Below, piece by piece: positions 11,271-25,817 of a DNA stretch of 64,000 nt (position 1 is its first letter; each line of letters starts with the position of its first letter). A program made the position numbers and the translations under genes. The stretch is from Pyrus communis (lineage: Eukaryota; Streptophyta; Magnoliopsida; Rosales; Rosaceae): assembly GCF_963583255.1 (NCBI RefSeq), contig NC_084808.1, forward strand, positions 27,732,300-27,796,299, given 5' to 3'. Below the pieces are notes generated by a model. The model was given only the letters and a program-made list of their open reading frames with translations, was not told the DNA's origin and ran no database searches.

Positions 11271-14200
11271 TAATCCTAGTCGACAAGAATCAGCTTGGAC
11301 TGTACATTGGGACACTCCTCTTGATTGATGGGACCCCAAAGTTGACAAGTATAACTTCCATATAAATTTAAGGTTGAAAAGTTTGGCTTAATTCACTATC
11401 ATCATTTATTTATTCTTCAATTGGTTTGAATGCTAGCCACTATATATTTGTAAATTGTTTGACTTGAGGTCAAGTCTGCAGGCTAAGCTAAATATTCCGT
11501 CTCAAAAGTCTAAGATGGAATGAGTAATCCTGAAGAAAATTAACATGTTTTAAAAAGGCTATACGACATGAAAAACTCGATGTAAGTTGCAGGATATTAA
11601 TTATTATGATTGCAACCAATAATTGCTTTAATACAAAGAAAAGTCAGTACCTGCTGAAATTCATTCTCTATGTAGTTCCTCATAGATTGTTTCAAGGGTT
11701 AGCGGGCTAGAGCTTATGGAAGATATTCGGTATGATTGTCTAAGTGCATAAATATTTATATTGATTGGAATCACATGAGATCATGTGAGACTAAAATATA
11801 TAGAGATATTTTATTAGTGTTCAAGTGTCATGCAATTGACATAGTCCGAGAAATATCACTACACAAGTGAGATAATCCGAGCAACGTGTACACAGGTTTT
11901 TCTTGTGGGGGCCGGGTAGATTACTAGATGTGAAAACCCTAAGTACGGACCGGATAAACGTTGTGTCAATTTTGAAGTACTTTAAACATGGTTGTATTAA
12001 AGGTGGTTTGTGAAGCATGCACAGTAGTGCACATGCATGACTGTTAAAAGCAAACTCTGAAGGACTTTAAAGTTTGTACATTGGAAAACTGTTCGTCCTT
12101 TTTCATGTTCAGACTGAACCTCTTACCTCCATAAAAGGGCATGAAATGAAAGCTTAAGCTAATAAGCTAACATACGATATGGGAAAGGAATGAAGCACTT
12201 ATGCTATTTTGTTCCTTTATGCGTTATCATGGGCGACCCATATTAACAAGATTTTTGCAAAACGAAGAGTCGGAGAAAATCGTTTATCGTACACAGTTTT
12301 ATTTTTATTTGTAAAGAAACTATTGCTTTCTGCATTATAATCAACCTTTATTATTAGACCATCACAGAGATTGGTAGATATTATATGCTCCCTTAAATTT
12401 ATATTACTGTTAGCTGCCGACAAGGAGAACATTTCAGCTGTATGGCGCCCTACAAAGCTCATATATATCACATCTGTGTACTATTGGATTGGATTTGGGA
12501 GTCTTGTAATTCATATGGTTCACACCTTATGTGTAACCTTATTGACACAGATGCATGAATATATCAAATCAAATCTGTTCTTTGGCACAGGACTGCGCTT
12601 GCTTATATATTAATCAAGGTCGGCACAACTTTCTCTAGCTAACTCTCTAGGATCTATGAGATCATGAGTCAGTGATCCCATATTAGTACTGTCCGAACAA
12701 AATTGGTTTGTACCCATTAAGCTTGTTTAATAAAAATTGGTTTGTCATCGGAATATCCGAACATGGACAAATATATTGAAATATTAGATTATTAATGAGA
12801 AAGTTTTATGAATCTCGAGAAAAAAATTTAATTGTAATGTATCATTTTACATGTTTTAATAAAGATTGGATAGTAGGATTATGATTTGTCTCAATTTTAG
12901 AGTATATTATACAAAGAATTTGCGTGTTGTAATTTAAGTAGAATAGTTACATCGTCTAACTGTGTACTAAGTATACCGAAAAATTATTTGATGATTAATT
13001 ACTATGGATCAAATTAAACATGCATGCCTTTTTTGTCTGTACAAGAAAAGGTTTGGATAACCAATCACAAAACCACAGGCATGCATGCATATGTTAATTC
13101 TCTCAAGATATATTTAAATTAAACTATCAGAATTCCAACCGGTTTCATTAGCTACCAACTATTTCGATATTAATCAGTACTATATCTATATATCACAGTA
13201 CCCTAATACGTAATATTATTAATTACAGTGAATAATTAGAGAACCTAACATGGGGGCAACTGACATATGTTACCAATTCAATTCCAAAACCGCCCACTTC
13301 ATTTGTAAAATCCTATTAATTTAATGGAATCAGTGCTAGACCCACGCATAAATGATACTTGAGTGGTTCCTGTTTAAGGTCATTTTCCAACGGAAGCCAT
13401 TATATATGTGTGCGTGTGTGTATAAATATGGTAGCATTTAGCGGTCACTGATGAGTTCATGACCTGTAGTTGAACTGTACTCGTACAAGAAAAAGACAGC
13501 TTAATTATCTTGTATTTTTCTCTCCTTAGATGCAACCAAGGCGCAATGTGTCTCATTGAGAACCCTACTTCCCTGGTCCCGGCCTTACGTTCGGGAAAGC
13601 TAATTAGCTTGCTTGATTTGTCACACTTAGAGGCGTGCATTATTTAACTATGCCACAACTTGATTGGATCATGGTGACTAGGAACTTATACCATACTTAA
13701 TTAAATATAATCAATTGCTAATTAAGCTAAAATTGGGGCCCAATCCGGAGATTAATATATTGCTTAAGGCAAAGTCGCGGGAGTGAGTTTGATTTTCTTT
13801 GCTATATGCCTCACCAACTACTCTTTGGTTGATGTTTTCTTATCGTCAAAAAGCTCAAAAGAAGAATTAACTTTTTCAAGTGCATAAGTTTTTCAAATCT
13901 ATGATTATAAGTACTTGATTCCACACCCTATCTTAGCTCCTTTCTTTACTCCTCAAATCATCAAAAATTTCATGCCAAAAACAAACAAACAATAAAAAGG
14001 AAAACCCTAAAAGCATCCAATCCAATTAAATCCATCTCTATACTCTAGTAATTTATATATAACTTAAATAATTCTCATGTTCCCTTGTAGAATTCTCTCT
14101 CTAGCTAGCTCCCACCCTACTATCAAAACACTACATGACTCATATTTTAAAATGAGTCACTTTTCATTTATGTAAATCACAGTTTAACGATATATGCAAA

Positions 14201-16153
14201 CATAACTCAATGAAAATATGAAAACAAAATTTGTACTTATATCAAACTATAATTAACAAAAATATAAAAATGCCTTTTCCGTTTAAAGGAGGTCGGCAAA
14301 GCTTACTTCCTGGATGCCCATAGTTCATGTTATTGGGTGCAAAAGCACCGACGTTGTGTTAAGTTCTAGACTTGAATTTGCACCAAGAAAGGATACCATT
14401 TTTGGTAGTGCCACCTACCTTTTGACCGAGCAATGTAAGATTTGTGGGAAGAAACCCTATAAAAAACCAACGATGCATATATATTAGATGCTTGCTTGGA
14501 ATACATTATCTTGTTTTCGTGCTAACACGTATGCTTTAGTTTGTTTTACCCGCAAGAGACTCTCCCAACTTGCTCAGTTTGTAAATTTAAATCAAACCAC
14601 TTCTCTCTAGAACTCTATTTTTTATTATATTTCTTAATACAGCAGAAACACTCACTCTCACTCTATCTGTGCTGCTTTTTTCTGGTTGGATATCAGGAAC
14701 CAATTAACCTCCATTAGACCTTAGCTGCTTCCTTGATTAATAAACTAATCGCTTAATAATTACAGGGAACATTGAAAGATTGTAGTGTTTGACTTAAACC
14801 CTAGTGTTATATCAGCTTATCCAATCAAACCACTGATTTTCTATCAGTTGTGGGAGATTGGTCTGCATGTGATTGGTCCCCGGCCCACACATCCATCAAC
14901 ACCACCTAGTCAAGAATAAGAGAGGTGAAAAGAAGGCACCAACTATCCATCAATGGGTTAGTTGGAGGTGTTTGAGACTAGAAACTCCTGAAATGATATA
15001 TGGAATATTGGAATTAATAGCTTGAGTGAATTAAATTGTGTAGTCATTAAGTAAAATACTAAAAACTAAGACTATTTACTGAGTTAGCCAAACGCTGTGT
15101 TTGGCTGATGCAATTATCTACCTAATTTATCATGTCTTCAATGAATGATTAAGTATATAAATATAAAGTAATAAGGTTTAATGTTATTGGTGTCTTTTAA
15201 TTGAAGTGTTGAACCATCGTTCGTTTATCTGTGCTAAAGAGAGGAGGGAGCGTATATAGAGGCTAAAGACATAGCTGATCAAGGAATATATATTGCTTTT
15301 TAACTAAAATAGTTACTGAGATTTGTATGACTCCTTACTTTGGTCTTGAGATTTGAAATCAACAGAAATAGTCCCTGAGTCTGTCAACCATCAATCATTT
15401 TGGTCCCTACATGAAAAATCTCTAAAAACACATGTAACGTCCTATAGCCAACTTTAGGATGCATTCTAAAATGCTTACACTCCAAGAAATTATAAACATC
15501 CACTAACTACTCATTCTTAATTGTCAGTAATTTTATTCACGGAGTTAGATGATTGGCCTAAAATGTACAAGGACAATGCTGCTACAATTTAGTCATGTGT
15601 TTGTTCCACAAGCAACTAATGAATTTTTGTTTAAAATGTGCGAATTAAGGTGAAGAGGTTGAGTTTTTAGATTGAATTTCTTGTTCGTCATGTCATTCAT
15701 CATATGCAGAACGTTTGTATCCTGCAAGCCCATGATCTATAGCTAAGAAGAGAGAACGTTAGTATATCTGTGGCGGAACTTCTTTATACAAGTTTTGGCA
15801 CATGTTTTTGTGGGGTCAATTTTGTAATGTATTTTAACAATCTGAACCGTCTATCTTTTAGAATAGCATTCATAGATCATCCTTATAAAAAATTAGACAA
15901 ATCTAAAACCATTAAGACATTCATTTGTAAACTTGTAGAGAAGAAAACAAACAAATAATGTTCTAGAAAGAATCCTAAATCTTTAATCAAACGGTCATAT
16001 GATTTTCAGATTTAGGTGATTTTTGGTATACATGCATGATCTTTGAGATAAGACTTAAAAGATAGACGGTACGAATTGTTGAAATATATTACGAAATGTG
16101 TCCCACAAAAAAACGTGTAAAAAAAAGTGGTGTCACGAATCCGTCATGTGTAT

Positions 16154-16184
<31 letters not shown>

Positions 16185-16983
16185 GATAAAATCTGAAGAT
16201 AATTAGTGTCAAAATCTATTAATCAACCTTACTATACTTTAATCTCTACTGCTGACTACTACTTGAGTAGTCAACACCAAATGGTTGGCAATGACACGCT
16301 CATCTTTTACTTTACATATCAATTAATTAATTAATTAATTAAATTCAATAAATTAACAAAATAAACATTCTAAAGTAGCTATAGAATGTGAACAAATTTT
16401 CAACTTAATTTCTTGTTTCAAAAGTCAAGATTATTGCAGATATTGAGATTCTCAACAGGAATCCGATAAATTTCTAAAGTGAGCATTATCATTTGGATTT
16501 TGCGAAGAACTTCCACATTTATATGTACCTTCACATTCCTTTTCCATTTCCTTTATATCAAATACACATATGGTCGCCAAGCAACGTAAGACTCAAATTG
16601 GGTGTGCATTCAACTCTATGTAGAAGACTCAAGACGCAGAAAGTCTCGACGTCCCATGTTCATCATTCTAAATTGGAAGTGGGATTTTCGCTTTTTAAAA
16701 AAGAAATATCAGTAGACCAAGAACTAGACGGAACAAAATAATCTAAATGCAAACGTGAATTCTATTCTACCTACTCATCATAAACCCTAGTGACAAAAGA
16801 AGGAATGAAACAGAAAAAGGAAACATGGTAGAAATGATGCTAATGAGCAATGCATATGGCCGTTAAATTACGTCTTAAATTAAACAAATTAATAAAATTT
16901 GAAATGTACAAAGATCTCCATTAGCAAAATACACAGTTTTTCCCAGCTGAGTTCACATTACAACAACCGTTTGGTTTGCTGAG
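11271..16983. other. Intergenic region, no gene recognised
   Basis: No coding region with a recognisable domain on either strand. A short stretch around 15306-15425 carries phrases such as AAATAGTCCCTGAG and TTTGGTCCCTACATG that also resemble the inverted-repeat element at 38802-39092. Otherwise AT-rich unique-looking sequence. Confidence 0.5.
16147..16185. repeat. (TG)n tract followed by a run of about 18 G
   Basis: A TG dinucleotide microsatellite runs directly into a homopolymeric G run ending before ATAAAATC. The exact G count is likely to be unreliable in sequencing. Confidence 0.9.
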
Positions 16984-17688
16984 TCAAAGGCTGAGATGCA
17001 AGTCCAAGCCCAACTCGTCGTCCAAACTGGGCCCACCATCCCCTTTCGTGAACCTACTCAACGACGGCCCGTCCGCTCTCACGTGGGCCCGGCCTTGTTG
17101 TAGTACCTGGTGATGAGACGGTCCCATTGATGTCAATGCGGAATCCCCTACACCGCCACCGTAGGAATAACTCCCTGCAGCCCTCCCGTGACTCGCCGCC
17201 GCGGGAAACACGCACCCGTGCGACACATGGAACGGGGTGGCCGTGCGAGGGACGTAAACCCACGACGGGTTTGCCGGAGACGCCGCCGGAACCATCAGGG
17301 ATCCGGCCGGGGAGAGGAGGTGAGGCGGCGGAGTGAAGGCGGAGATGATGGGGTTTCTGGCGTAGGAGACGGCAGCGTTTCGGCTGGCTTGGAGCTGAGC
17401 TCGCTTGAGCTGCTGGCGCTCTTTCTTGTGGGCGTTCTGGTGGCCGCCGAGGGCTTGGGAGTTGGCGAATTCTCGGCAGCAGTACTGGCACTCGTATTTA
17501 CGGTCGCCGGAGGTGGAGAAGGGGACGGATTCCGGTGAGTCGGAAGGGGTGGTGGCGGTCTTGGTGGTGTCGAGTACGGCGGGTGATTCTACGTCGTCTT
17601 CTTGGACATTGAAACCGAAGAGTTTTAAGCGTGTGGTTGTGTTGTTGGTTGGTTTGGGTTGATAGTGAAGCTCTGCAGCCTCAGCCAT
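16984..17688 (-). CDS. Single C2H2 zinc-finger transcriptional repressor, ZFP6/GIS-like, 234 aa
   Basis: Intronless gene. The frame is open further upstream, but [10 protein letters not shown] at 17688 is the sensible start because a TATA box and a GA-rich leader lie between it and the upstream ATG. Features: KLFGFNV at residues 22-28 (motif of the ZFP5/6/8-GIS group); one zinc finger at about 67-87 (Cys67, Cys70, His83, His87) with the plant-specific QALGGH at 78-83; a following basic stretch ([11 protein letters not shown]); a Ser/Pro/Gly-rich middle; and a C-terminal EAR repression motif LDLHLSL as the last seven residues. Family members act in the nucleus in trichome, root-hair, gibberellin and cytokinin responses. 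Which paralogue this is cannot be fixed here. Confidence 0.92.
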   Translation of the reverse strand: MAEAAELHYQPKPTNNTTTRLKLFGFNVQEDDVESPAVLDTTKTATTPSDSPESVPFSTSGDRKYECQYCCREFANSQALGGHQNAHKKERQQLKRAQLQASRNAAVSYARNPIISAFTPPPHLLSPAGSLMVPAASPANPSWVYVPRTATPFHVSHGCVFPAAASHGRAAGSYSYGGGVGDSALTSMGPSHHQVLQQGRAHVRADGPSLSRFTKGDGGPSLDDELGLDLHLSL

Positions 17689-17797
17689 GTTTGCTTTTAA
17701 GAGAGAGGATTGAAGTGATGAGAGAGAGAGAGATAGAGAGAGAGGGAGCAGGAAAGGGAAATGAAGGATGCAGGGGAGTTGTTGCATGTGTTGGGGG

Positions 17798-17805
17798 TAT
17801 TTATA
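17798..17805 (-). promoter_or_regulatory. TATA box of the zinc-finger gene
   Basis: Reads TATAAATA on the - strand, about 110 bases upstream of the ATG at 17688. The interval contains a GA/CT-rich microsatellite (about 17715-17750) typical of plant 5' leaders. Confidence 0.75.
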
Positions 17806-18727
17806 CACAGGATAACAAAAAAGGTTCTTCAATTCAATAAAAAATTAATTAAAAATATATTTCAAGTGCTTAAACGTGTTTTTTTTTTTTTTGTTGCGTA
17901 ACCTACCAAGTAGTTCTATATTTAAGTAATCATCACTCTTGGATTTTTAGAGTTTATTTTCTAAACTACTGAATTGCATAAAAAAAATCGAACTCAGAAC
18001 ATCAATCGCAAGTGTGAATGATCATGACCACTCTCCTCAAACAATTTAACAATACATGGTCTATGATAGATAAAGAATTATATTTAACTTGAGCGACAAA
18101 CCCTTTATTGATGTAATTAGTTGATTAGAATCGCATATGTATAATATATGTGCGTATACTGTGAGAGAGATGGTTGTGGGTTGCGGACATCCCAAGGGAA
18201 AGAAAGTGAGGGTTGTGGAAGGGTAACGCGAAGAAACTAATTTTGAAGATAAAATTTGTAAATTAAATGATGTATCACTATTAAAAATAAGTACGTTTAT
18301 CAATGTTTAAATAATAAACTAATTATCAACATTTATATCTTTTAGTTTCTAAGATTTTATTTACAAATTTAATCTCTCTAGTATTAATCGTTGTGTAAAT
18401 ATAATGTAAATATGGGAACACGACCCAAGGACACTCTAGGGCCCCAAAGGATTGCACTTGTCTTGCCACTTAATCTACTTCTTTTCAATTCATCCACATC
18501 TGTTTCTTCTTTCAATACATGTCAAATTGTAACAATGCCTTTGCTTGACATGATGGGATTATAAATTCGAAATTAATTATAATTCAAAATCGATATTTAA
18601 ACCAAGAATAATGATAAGTAGGCCTGACATTATTAACAAATAATTAAACACGTTAATTAATATTTAAATAATAATTTAATTATTAATAATAAAATTATAT
18701 AATTTGTAAACTTTGATTTAAATTATG

Positions 18728-18884
18728 AGAGTTTTAACGAAAAGTTCACCGTACTGTTCACTTTAACGAAAAATCACATTTTTATACTAAAAAATCAATC
18801 CTGATACTATTCATTTACTCTTTATTTTGTCCTTATCGTTAGAACTCAAAGTTTTTAAGCTATTTTCATTAGTTTTCCTTTAAA
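18728..18884. mobile_element. MITE-like element, inverted copy of the 8290-8445 family
   Basis: Contains TTAACGAAAAGTTCACCGTA, CTGATACTATTCATTTACTC and ACTCAAAGTTTTTAAGC, the reverse complement of the blocks at 8290-8445. A more diverged relative may lie near 21520-21650. Confidence 0.6.
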
Positions 18885-19602
18885 TTATTGGTCACGTTGT
18901 TGAGATATACTATAATGGAGTTAGTGGTTTAAATTATTGATCATGTTGTTGAGACATACATTAATGGGGTTAGTTAGATACAAATTCATGTGTGCCTCAA
19001 AGCATCTGTTAGTAAAACGATTGATTTTGTATTTCTACACAACATTACTTGTTACAAATTTCTAAAGACCAATGTGTGAGTTTTGTCATTTGTGACTTGA
19101 AGAGAGAATGTGATGCCTAGCTTGGTACATGTTTGGAGTACATATATTTGTATACGAATCAAATTAAGGTCATTTAGTATTATGGTCTATTATTCTTCAC
19201 TTGTAAGTAAGAGTAAGATGTTTTAGGTTCCATTTTTACCGACGATAAATGTGAACTATATTATTGCTACTCGATTGTGAACTTAACTCAATTTCCATCC
19301 TCTTAGTACGGATAATATCGTTTGTTAAAAAAAAAAAATCTAAGCGATTGAGTTTGTCCACTACTGTTTCAACCAGGAAGTGCTTAATCAACCTCCATCT
19401 TAATTTCTTATTGTTATTTGTGGTTATTATAATTTATGCCAAACAAGCTGTGTGATTAACTTGTAATTTCATTTTCTATGAATTGGACCAGTACGATCAA
19501 GCTTCACATGAGCCGCTCAATTAGAGGATTATCAGCCACATGGAAAAAAAAAATTAGGTTAGAAAAGTCTGGATGCATGTAATTAACTTAGGCAAAGGAT
19601 AA

Positions 19603-19819
19603 TCGCCGGATCATTTTCTTATAAATTTTAGGAATTCCTTAATCACATTCGTTTATTATACATCGTACGGTTATAAATCATTTTAAAATTTAAAATTTAA
19701 AATTAAATATAAATAGTATCTAACAAAAATTAACCGTACAACATAAGATAAACGGATTAGATCACAAAATCTTTAGAATTCTAGGAAAAATGAAAAGGAT
19801 CGGACGAGAATGATTTTCC
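19603..19819. mobile_element. GGATC-ended inverted-repeat MITE, copy 1
   Basis: The left end (AAAGGATAATCGCCGGATCA, then TTAATCACATTCGTTTAT) pairs with the complement of the right end (TCCGATCCTTTTCATTTTTC, then GTGATCTAATCCGTTTAT). The core has TACATCGTACGG and AATATAAATAGTATCTAAC. The same core occurs at 23376, 26525 and 45285. Confidence 0.65.
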
Positions 19820-20045
19820 CATTAACTTAATGCATGGGCCAGCCACTGGCTTTCCTTTCAGTCAGTGATGATGGGGACTTTGGGGAAGATGACCAATCCA
19901 ATCCAAAGAAAATGTTTCATCAAATAAAGAAACTTTGCCTGGAGAATGCCTTCCTACTCAAAATTCTCTGTTGGGCGACACGTCCTACACGCTATGACAA
20001 GTACACTCCTCCTATAAGTCTTACATATTTCTCACAGCAGGACTA

Positions 20046-20225
20046 GGATTCTCTTCCTATATCTTTTTATTCTCTTTTATCATCTTCTTTCATATTTTCT
20101 ATTTTATTCTTTTCTTTTTATAAAAAATTAATATAAGATGTTAATGTGGTTTAACCATGACTGTTCAAATAGGAGAGGAAGGAAGGGAAGAGAAAAAAAA
20201 GAGGGGGGAGGATTCTACTCTCTTT
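20046..20225. repeat. Inverted-repeat element related to 46154-46371
   Basis: The ends GGATTCTCTTCC and GGGAGGATTCTACTCTC are imperfect complements. The core AAAAATTAATATAAGATGTT followed by a TTTAACCATGACTG block parallels the core at 46154-46371. Boundaries are approximate. Confidence 0.45.
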
Positions 20226-20286
20226 ATTTACGTTCCACTTTTCTCTTAAGAACAATATTCTTCTTATTCTCCTTCCTCTAGGGTAA

Positions 20287-20805
20287 GGCCATCTCCAACC
20301 AAATGATTCAGAGGGCCAAAAATAGCCCGAAAATCGTCTCCAACCGAAGGTTAGGCCAGAGAGTTGTGGAATATGAGAGGGTTCCACAGAATCGGGGAGG
20401 GCTAGAGGGCTGGCCAGAAAATACAAAGACTAGTCAGCTAGACGTTGTATTCAAATTTTTTTTTTAAATTCTTAAAATTCTAATATTTTTTTTTCCTATA
20501 AATAACTAAACCATTCATTAAATTTAAGTTCTAATTTTTTTGGTTTTTTGGGCCAGTTATCATTGTAGTTTTTAAATTTAAGTTGTTATAATTTTTAAAT
20601 TTAAATAATAAATTATGTTTAGCCCTATGGTCTTTTGATCCTCTGTTGGAGACGGTTTTTTTGTGATAGGGCTAAAACAAGCCTTATGGCTCTCGATTGG
20701 AGATGGAGGCAAATATGGTCATATACTGTTCATTAAAATATTAATTTCTTAGAGGGCTAGAGGGCTAAAACGAGATCTCTGGTCAGCCATCGGTTGGAGA
20801 TGGCC
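20287..20805. mobile_element. Tourist-like (PIF/Harbinger) MITE with TAA target duplication, 519 bp
   Basis: Perfect 14-bp terminal inverted repeats GGCCATCTCCAACC and GGTTGGAGATGGCC, flanked by TAA at 20284-20286 and 20806-20808. The interior repeats GAGGGCTA phrases and holds no coding frame. The intact ends and exact duplication make this one of the clearest elements in the window. Confidence 0.93.
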
Positions 20806-23375
20806 TAAGAGAATTTGACCTACTACAACATGAATTTTATTATAATAGTATTTAAAATCAATTACTAAGAGTGCTTTGTCAAAAGCGAAACTATCTAATA
20901 CTGCACAATTTAATGTTAATTTATATGTTAATATTATAAAATATTATGCTAAAAATATAAGGTAACAAAGAAAATTCACGAAAAAATTTAGTTTTGAAAG
21001 AATTTTCTTTTAACATTTCTGGACCTTTCTGATTAGGTTTATAAGTAGGAAAAATTTGAAATAATTCAAATTTTTAGTGACTTTTAACTTTTAAAATATG
21101 TCTAATTTTTAGTTACTTTGAATCCATATCAGAAATCCCTTATAAGAATGTAGAAACTAAGTTTTTCACAATTTAAAAACTTAGGTACTTTTGTTATCTC
21201 GTACTTTGAGTCTGAGTGGCTCAGATATGCAGTAGGGAACGCAACTCGATGAAGCAACATGAAGCCCATTCCTCTGTTTCCCCTGACCCCAACTGCTCCT
21301 TCAACTGCTAGAAGCTTATAAAATTTAAAATCCCAAAACTCGTTACATCCTCTCTCTCTCTCTAACAATGAAAATTGAGTTTCCAATTTTACCCTCGCCT
21401 CATTGTCTTTCTAGCTGGCTCCGAGGTGCTCAATCTCAGGGGCCGACATCACCCACCAATGCATTTATTTATTTATTTATTTTTTTTACAAAAACTAACA
21501 AAAAATTAAAAAAAAAACTTTAATTTTAATGAGAAAATGATAAATAAAGTTATAATGAATAGTATTAGAAAAATATAAAAATATTATTTCTTATTAAAAA
21601 TAAACCGTATCAGAAATATTTTATTAAAACTCAATTTTTATTTCCATTTTTTCCCTCTGAAAAGTCAAACCTTTCATGCATGCAAATGTGCAAAATGCAA
21701 AGCTTTCATGGTTTTTGGCACTAGTGTTGGTCCCACGTCAAGAGATGGATTCAACTGAGATCTCCTACCGTAGGTTTGCCTCTACTCACTTCGAATGGCC
21801 CACGTGTCGCCATCTACTTAGCTTCCGTATCTAAACCCTAAGATACGCATGTTTCACTGCATAAGTTTTTCCCACGGTCGAAAGCTACGGTAATGATGGC
21901 AGTATCGTGAATAAAGGACACACGGGAAGCCCTTGTGTAACTCGAGCAAGGGTTACAGAGTTGGGTTCAGGTGTGCTTACAACTTATATTTGGGCCCCAC
22001 GGACTCCACCATTACGTGTTGATGATCGGTAGTGGTTTGGGATGTTTGCGTGATTGACGTTTGAAATCCATATAAATTAATCAAATGAATAATTAATGAA
22101 TGTGATTTACTTTTTCTTTGCGAGAGATCTCTGCGAATCTTACTAACTACGAGAGAAAATCAAGAGAGACAAGAAGTTGGCTTTCGTAATCTCCCACTTC
22201 AAGAGCATAAAGTTTGCTTAATGTGGGATTAATATATATTATTTTCGAAAGCAGCCTCTGAACCCTAACCCTAATAAGTCTTCGTCACAACTCCAAACCT
22301 GACCCACCTTGTCTCCTCTTTCTCTTCTTTGCTATTTCCTTAGTCAAGTTTTCCCATACAAGAAATCGGATCCCCATCATCATCTGGATCACCTTCCGAG
22401 TGAAAGCTTGCATTCTTTTTCGACCGTTAGATTTCACAATTAATCATGTGTGTTTATGTTTTGTGGTCTGGATAATCATGATTACTTATACTAACCACAA
22501 AACAAGAGGCGGTTTCTTTGATCCATTACAAAGCTTAAGTATGACCTAGATATGCAATATTTAGGTAAACAAAAGTCAATCACTCCATCATGAATGGTTG
22601 ATCGATGTATATTTAATTTATTCACCCTTTAGGCAAATATTTAGACTTCATTTTGTTTATAGGGAGGGTGTTACTTTTACGGAATATTCGTGCAAAAAAT
22701 TTCGAACAATTCAATTATCATCATGATTATTGTAATGTTCATCCTATTTGTTTGATCATAGTTAATAACTAGATAGTGTTTTTATTAATCAAATAATATT
22801 TTTCAATTATTTAGTTTTCTAATAATTATAGAGTAAGAAAAAGATATAGACGGTTTAATTATTGAATAATTTGAATAATGGCCCCACAAGCAACCCATTT
22901 CGTTTGCCAAGGGAAGAGATGATTCCTTCACCAAGGGGCATGTCAATTTATACAAGCAGGTTGGAGATGATAGTTGAGACTTGTGATGGCCCATTCCTGT
23001 ATGGTTTATGTGGGTCCATAATGCTGAAATCCCTAACATGAAACATAGATAGAAGAGTATATTGGGAGGGGGGGTCTGAATTATTAAACTAATGCACATC
23101 GATTTAGGACTTGGGATTAGGAATATCTCTGCACTAATTAGTTTGAAATGATGGATTTCTACTGATTAAACCTAACAACCTTTTTCGCTTTATTAATTGG
23201 ATCCAATGATTTTGTGACCTTTGGGTCGTTCTCACTCATCTGTCACTTTGAGTCTCGAGTCACACTTGAAGGGAGGGTTAGCAAAACCAGGCCAACCAGC
23301 TACGGTTCTCACGATATGGGGCTCACCTTGTACGTCCCGAAGCGATCTTCTCATGTACGTGCATATCTTTACGGA

Positions 23376-23582
23376 TGAAGATTTTTTTTCGAATTTCCTT
23401 TGAAAGAATTCTTAGGATTTTCATCGTTTAACCGTTTATTGTACATCATGTGATCAATTTTCGTCAGATATTATCTATATTTAATTTTAAATAAAAAATA
23501 AAATAATTTCTGATCGCACAATGTACGATAAATGGTTAAGATGTGAGGATCCCTACAATTTGGATTCGGATGGGATCCAAGT
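23376..23582. mobile_element. GGATC-family MITE, copy 2 (diverged)
   Basis: Shares the family core: CCGTTTATTGTACATCATGT, a GATATTATCTATATTTAATT stretch and CACAATGTACGATAAATGG, with GGATCC near the right end. The boundaries are approximate and the inverted ends are decayed. Confidence 0.5.
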
Positions 23583-25020
23583 CCTATGTTTACTACGAAG
23601 TTGAAGAGTTCATTTCATATAGCTAGTTAGGGTTTGTAGGCTTCACCTTGTAACTTTGCAAGTGAACTGTCTTTCTATCCAAAAGAACTTTTCTATTTCT
23701 TTTTCTTAATGCTTACTCGGAGACGGGATTTAGAGTCTTTTTTTTATGAGAATTGAATCCAAAATAAAAGAAAAATAAAAGCTCATTTTCTTGAATAAAG
23801 CTCATTTTATGTTCCTTTGAAAAAGAAAAAAAAATACCAAAGCATTTGGACATAAAAAAGTTCAAACATGGGTCAAACTCAAACATGCTGCATAAGAGGG
23901 AGATCGAACGGTGGCTTAATTGGAAGCTAAAATATAATGTAATGTTGTAGGACGGGTGACATAGGCACAAGGGTTTCTCCACTGATGGAGGGTTAGGCAT
24001 GTGAAGTTGCATCTAAGTGGTTGATCAAACTCTGGTTAGGGCCCGCGCACATTAGGGCACGTTTGGGACCACCTCAATTTCCAAGTTTTGTGACATTGGA
24101 CCTACAAGGAGCAACTCTCACTTTCTCAAAGAAGAAGAGTTTTAAGTTAATAAGTAGTCGGGGTGGTGAGAGGATTGTCCAATCACTAATGTTGATTAAT
24201 TAACAACTGTCTACTTAACAATGGGTTTCTTCATGTTCTTGATGTTGGAATGGTTTCCACCATCTAAATATAAAACACATTTTAGGGCCTTAATCATGCT
24301 TTTTTGCTTTGTTGTTGATTGAAGTGATGCCAATATTATCGTTTTAAGATTGCCTAAATCTCGAGCATGGCCCCCGCCAAGTTGTGCTTATTACAAAAAG
24401 AAAATCAAACCAATGAGAAAACAACGTCCATTAAATAAACAAGAGAGATTATTATTTAAGACATGATCCCATATCATGTTAAAACTCCATTAACTTCTAG
24501 TCACCTTTAATTGTTTCTTTTTTGCAACCATTACTTTTGGAAGGATCCAAAAAGGATAAAAGGATAACCCAATGTGACTTAGTTTTCAAGTTGGAAATCC
24601 CTTTTAGGGATATGTTTAGGGCTTTTTTAATTAGGGAAAATTCCAAACAATATGGGTGACTTAATGAAACTCTTCATGTATTCCAAGTGACACTGCCTAC
24701 TTCTTTTTTAATAGAAAAAGGGTGAAGGTTGGGTGGAGTTAGCTTTAAGTCATGTGAAGTGACTCTCTCTCTCTCTCTCTAGATTATTTAACTAATACAT
24801 ACAATTATTAACTAATCCAACTTAATTAGAGCTAAACCCTAGATATTACAGTCTAGAATGTTTTATATGTTAAAAATAATTGGGAGAATTGCTACATGAA
24901 GTCCATCAAACTTTAGGGTTTTAAAAATACATTAATTGGAAGTCCGTGAAGTGGGTTTGGAGAAGAGGGACTTTGGTCAATAAACGAGACAAAATCAATG
25001 TGGTTTGTTTGCTAAATAAA

Positions 25021-25050
25021 GTGAGAGAGAGGGAGAGAGAGAGAGAGAGC
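25021..25050. repeat. (AG)n microsatellite
   Basis: An almost pure GA/AG dinucleotide run of about 30 bases. Confidence 0.9.
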
Positions 25051-25817
25051 GACATAGACGGCTACACTAAAAACACACCCAAATAACATATAACCCAAAC
25101 AACATATGTAGCTGGGAGGCACCTGCACATGACATGACAAAAAACACATCTGAAAATTCTACATTAGATTCTGCTGAATCACTTCTCACAGCCTAGTTCC
25201 ACAAGTTCAATGTCCCGAGGAAATCTTCAGTTGCGGAGGGCTAAACGTAGTCTTTGGTTGTTTTAGCTCTCTAAAATTTAATATCTTCAAGACAAATTTG
25301 GATTAAAATTTTCAATCTCCAACCGTGCATGACTATATCTTATTTCCTTTCATATTTTATTACTTTTTGGTGCCAAACTTAGTCTGTCATGGGACTACAT
25401 GTTGCTTGTCCTGGGGCCAACTTAGACTGATTCTTTTAGCTCGATTCCAATTTAGCCCTTTAGTTGTAGACTAATTTTGTCAATTTAAGAGCTAAATGTG
25501 GCTTATAGCCCTTGACTAAAGATGGTCTTAGCATTCTAACAAGTCTACCCACGTTGTCAATATGACCACTATATTTTCCTCAAATTTTTTATTGTAACCT
25601 AATTTTTGATATTCAGTAGTAGGACGATTCTCACATCGAATACAAATGTCTACTCGAGATCGAGTGAAATGAAAATACATAAAAATTTATATTTTTGTAT
25701 TTAAGTGTTCAACGAACGACTTGAAACCAGACATGGGTGTTAATCACATGTAGTAAAACAAGGAGACAACTATTCAGAACCTATTGTACCGAACATGGGA
25801 TCGAATCTAGCATAAGG

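Noticed and set aside
17054..17662. Several long open frames overlapping the zinc-finger gene in other frames and on the opposite strand
   Set aside because: They arise from the GC-rich composition of the real gene and have no domain of their own.
25230..25530. Possible further Tourist-like element
   Set aside because: Family-like phrases are present, but paired ends and target duplication could not be defined.
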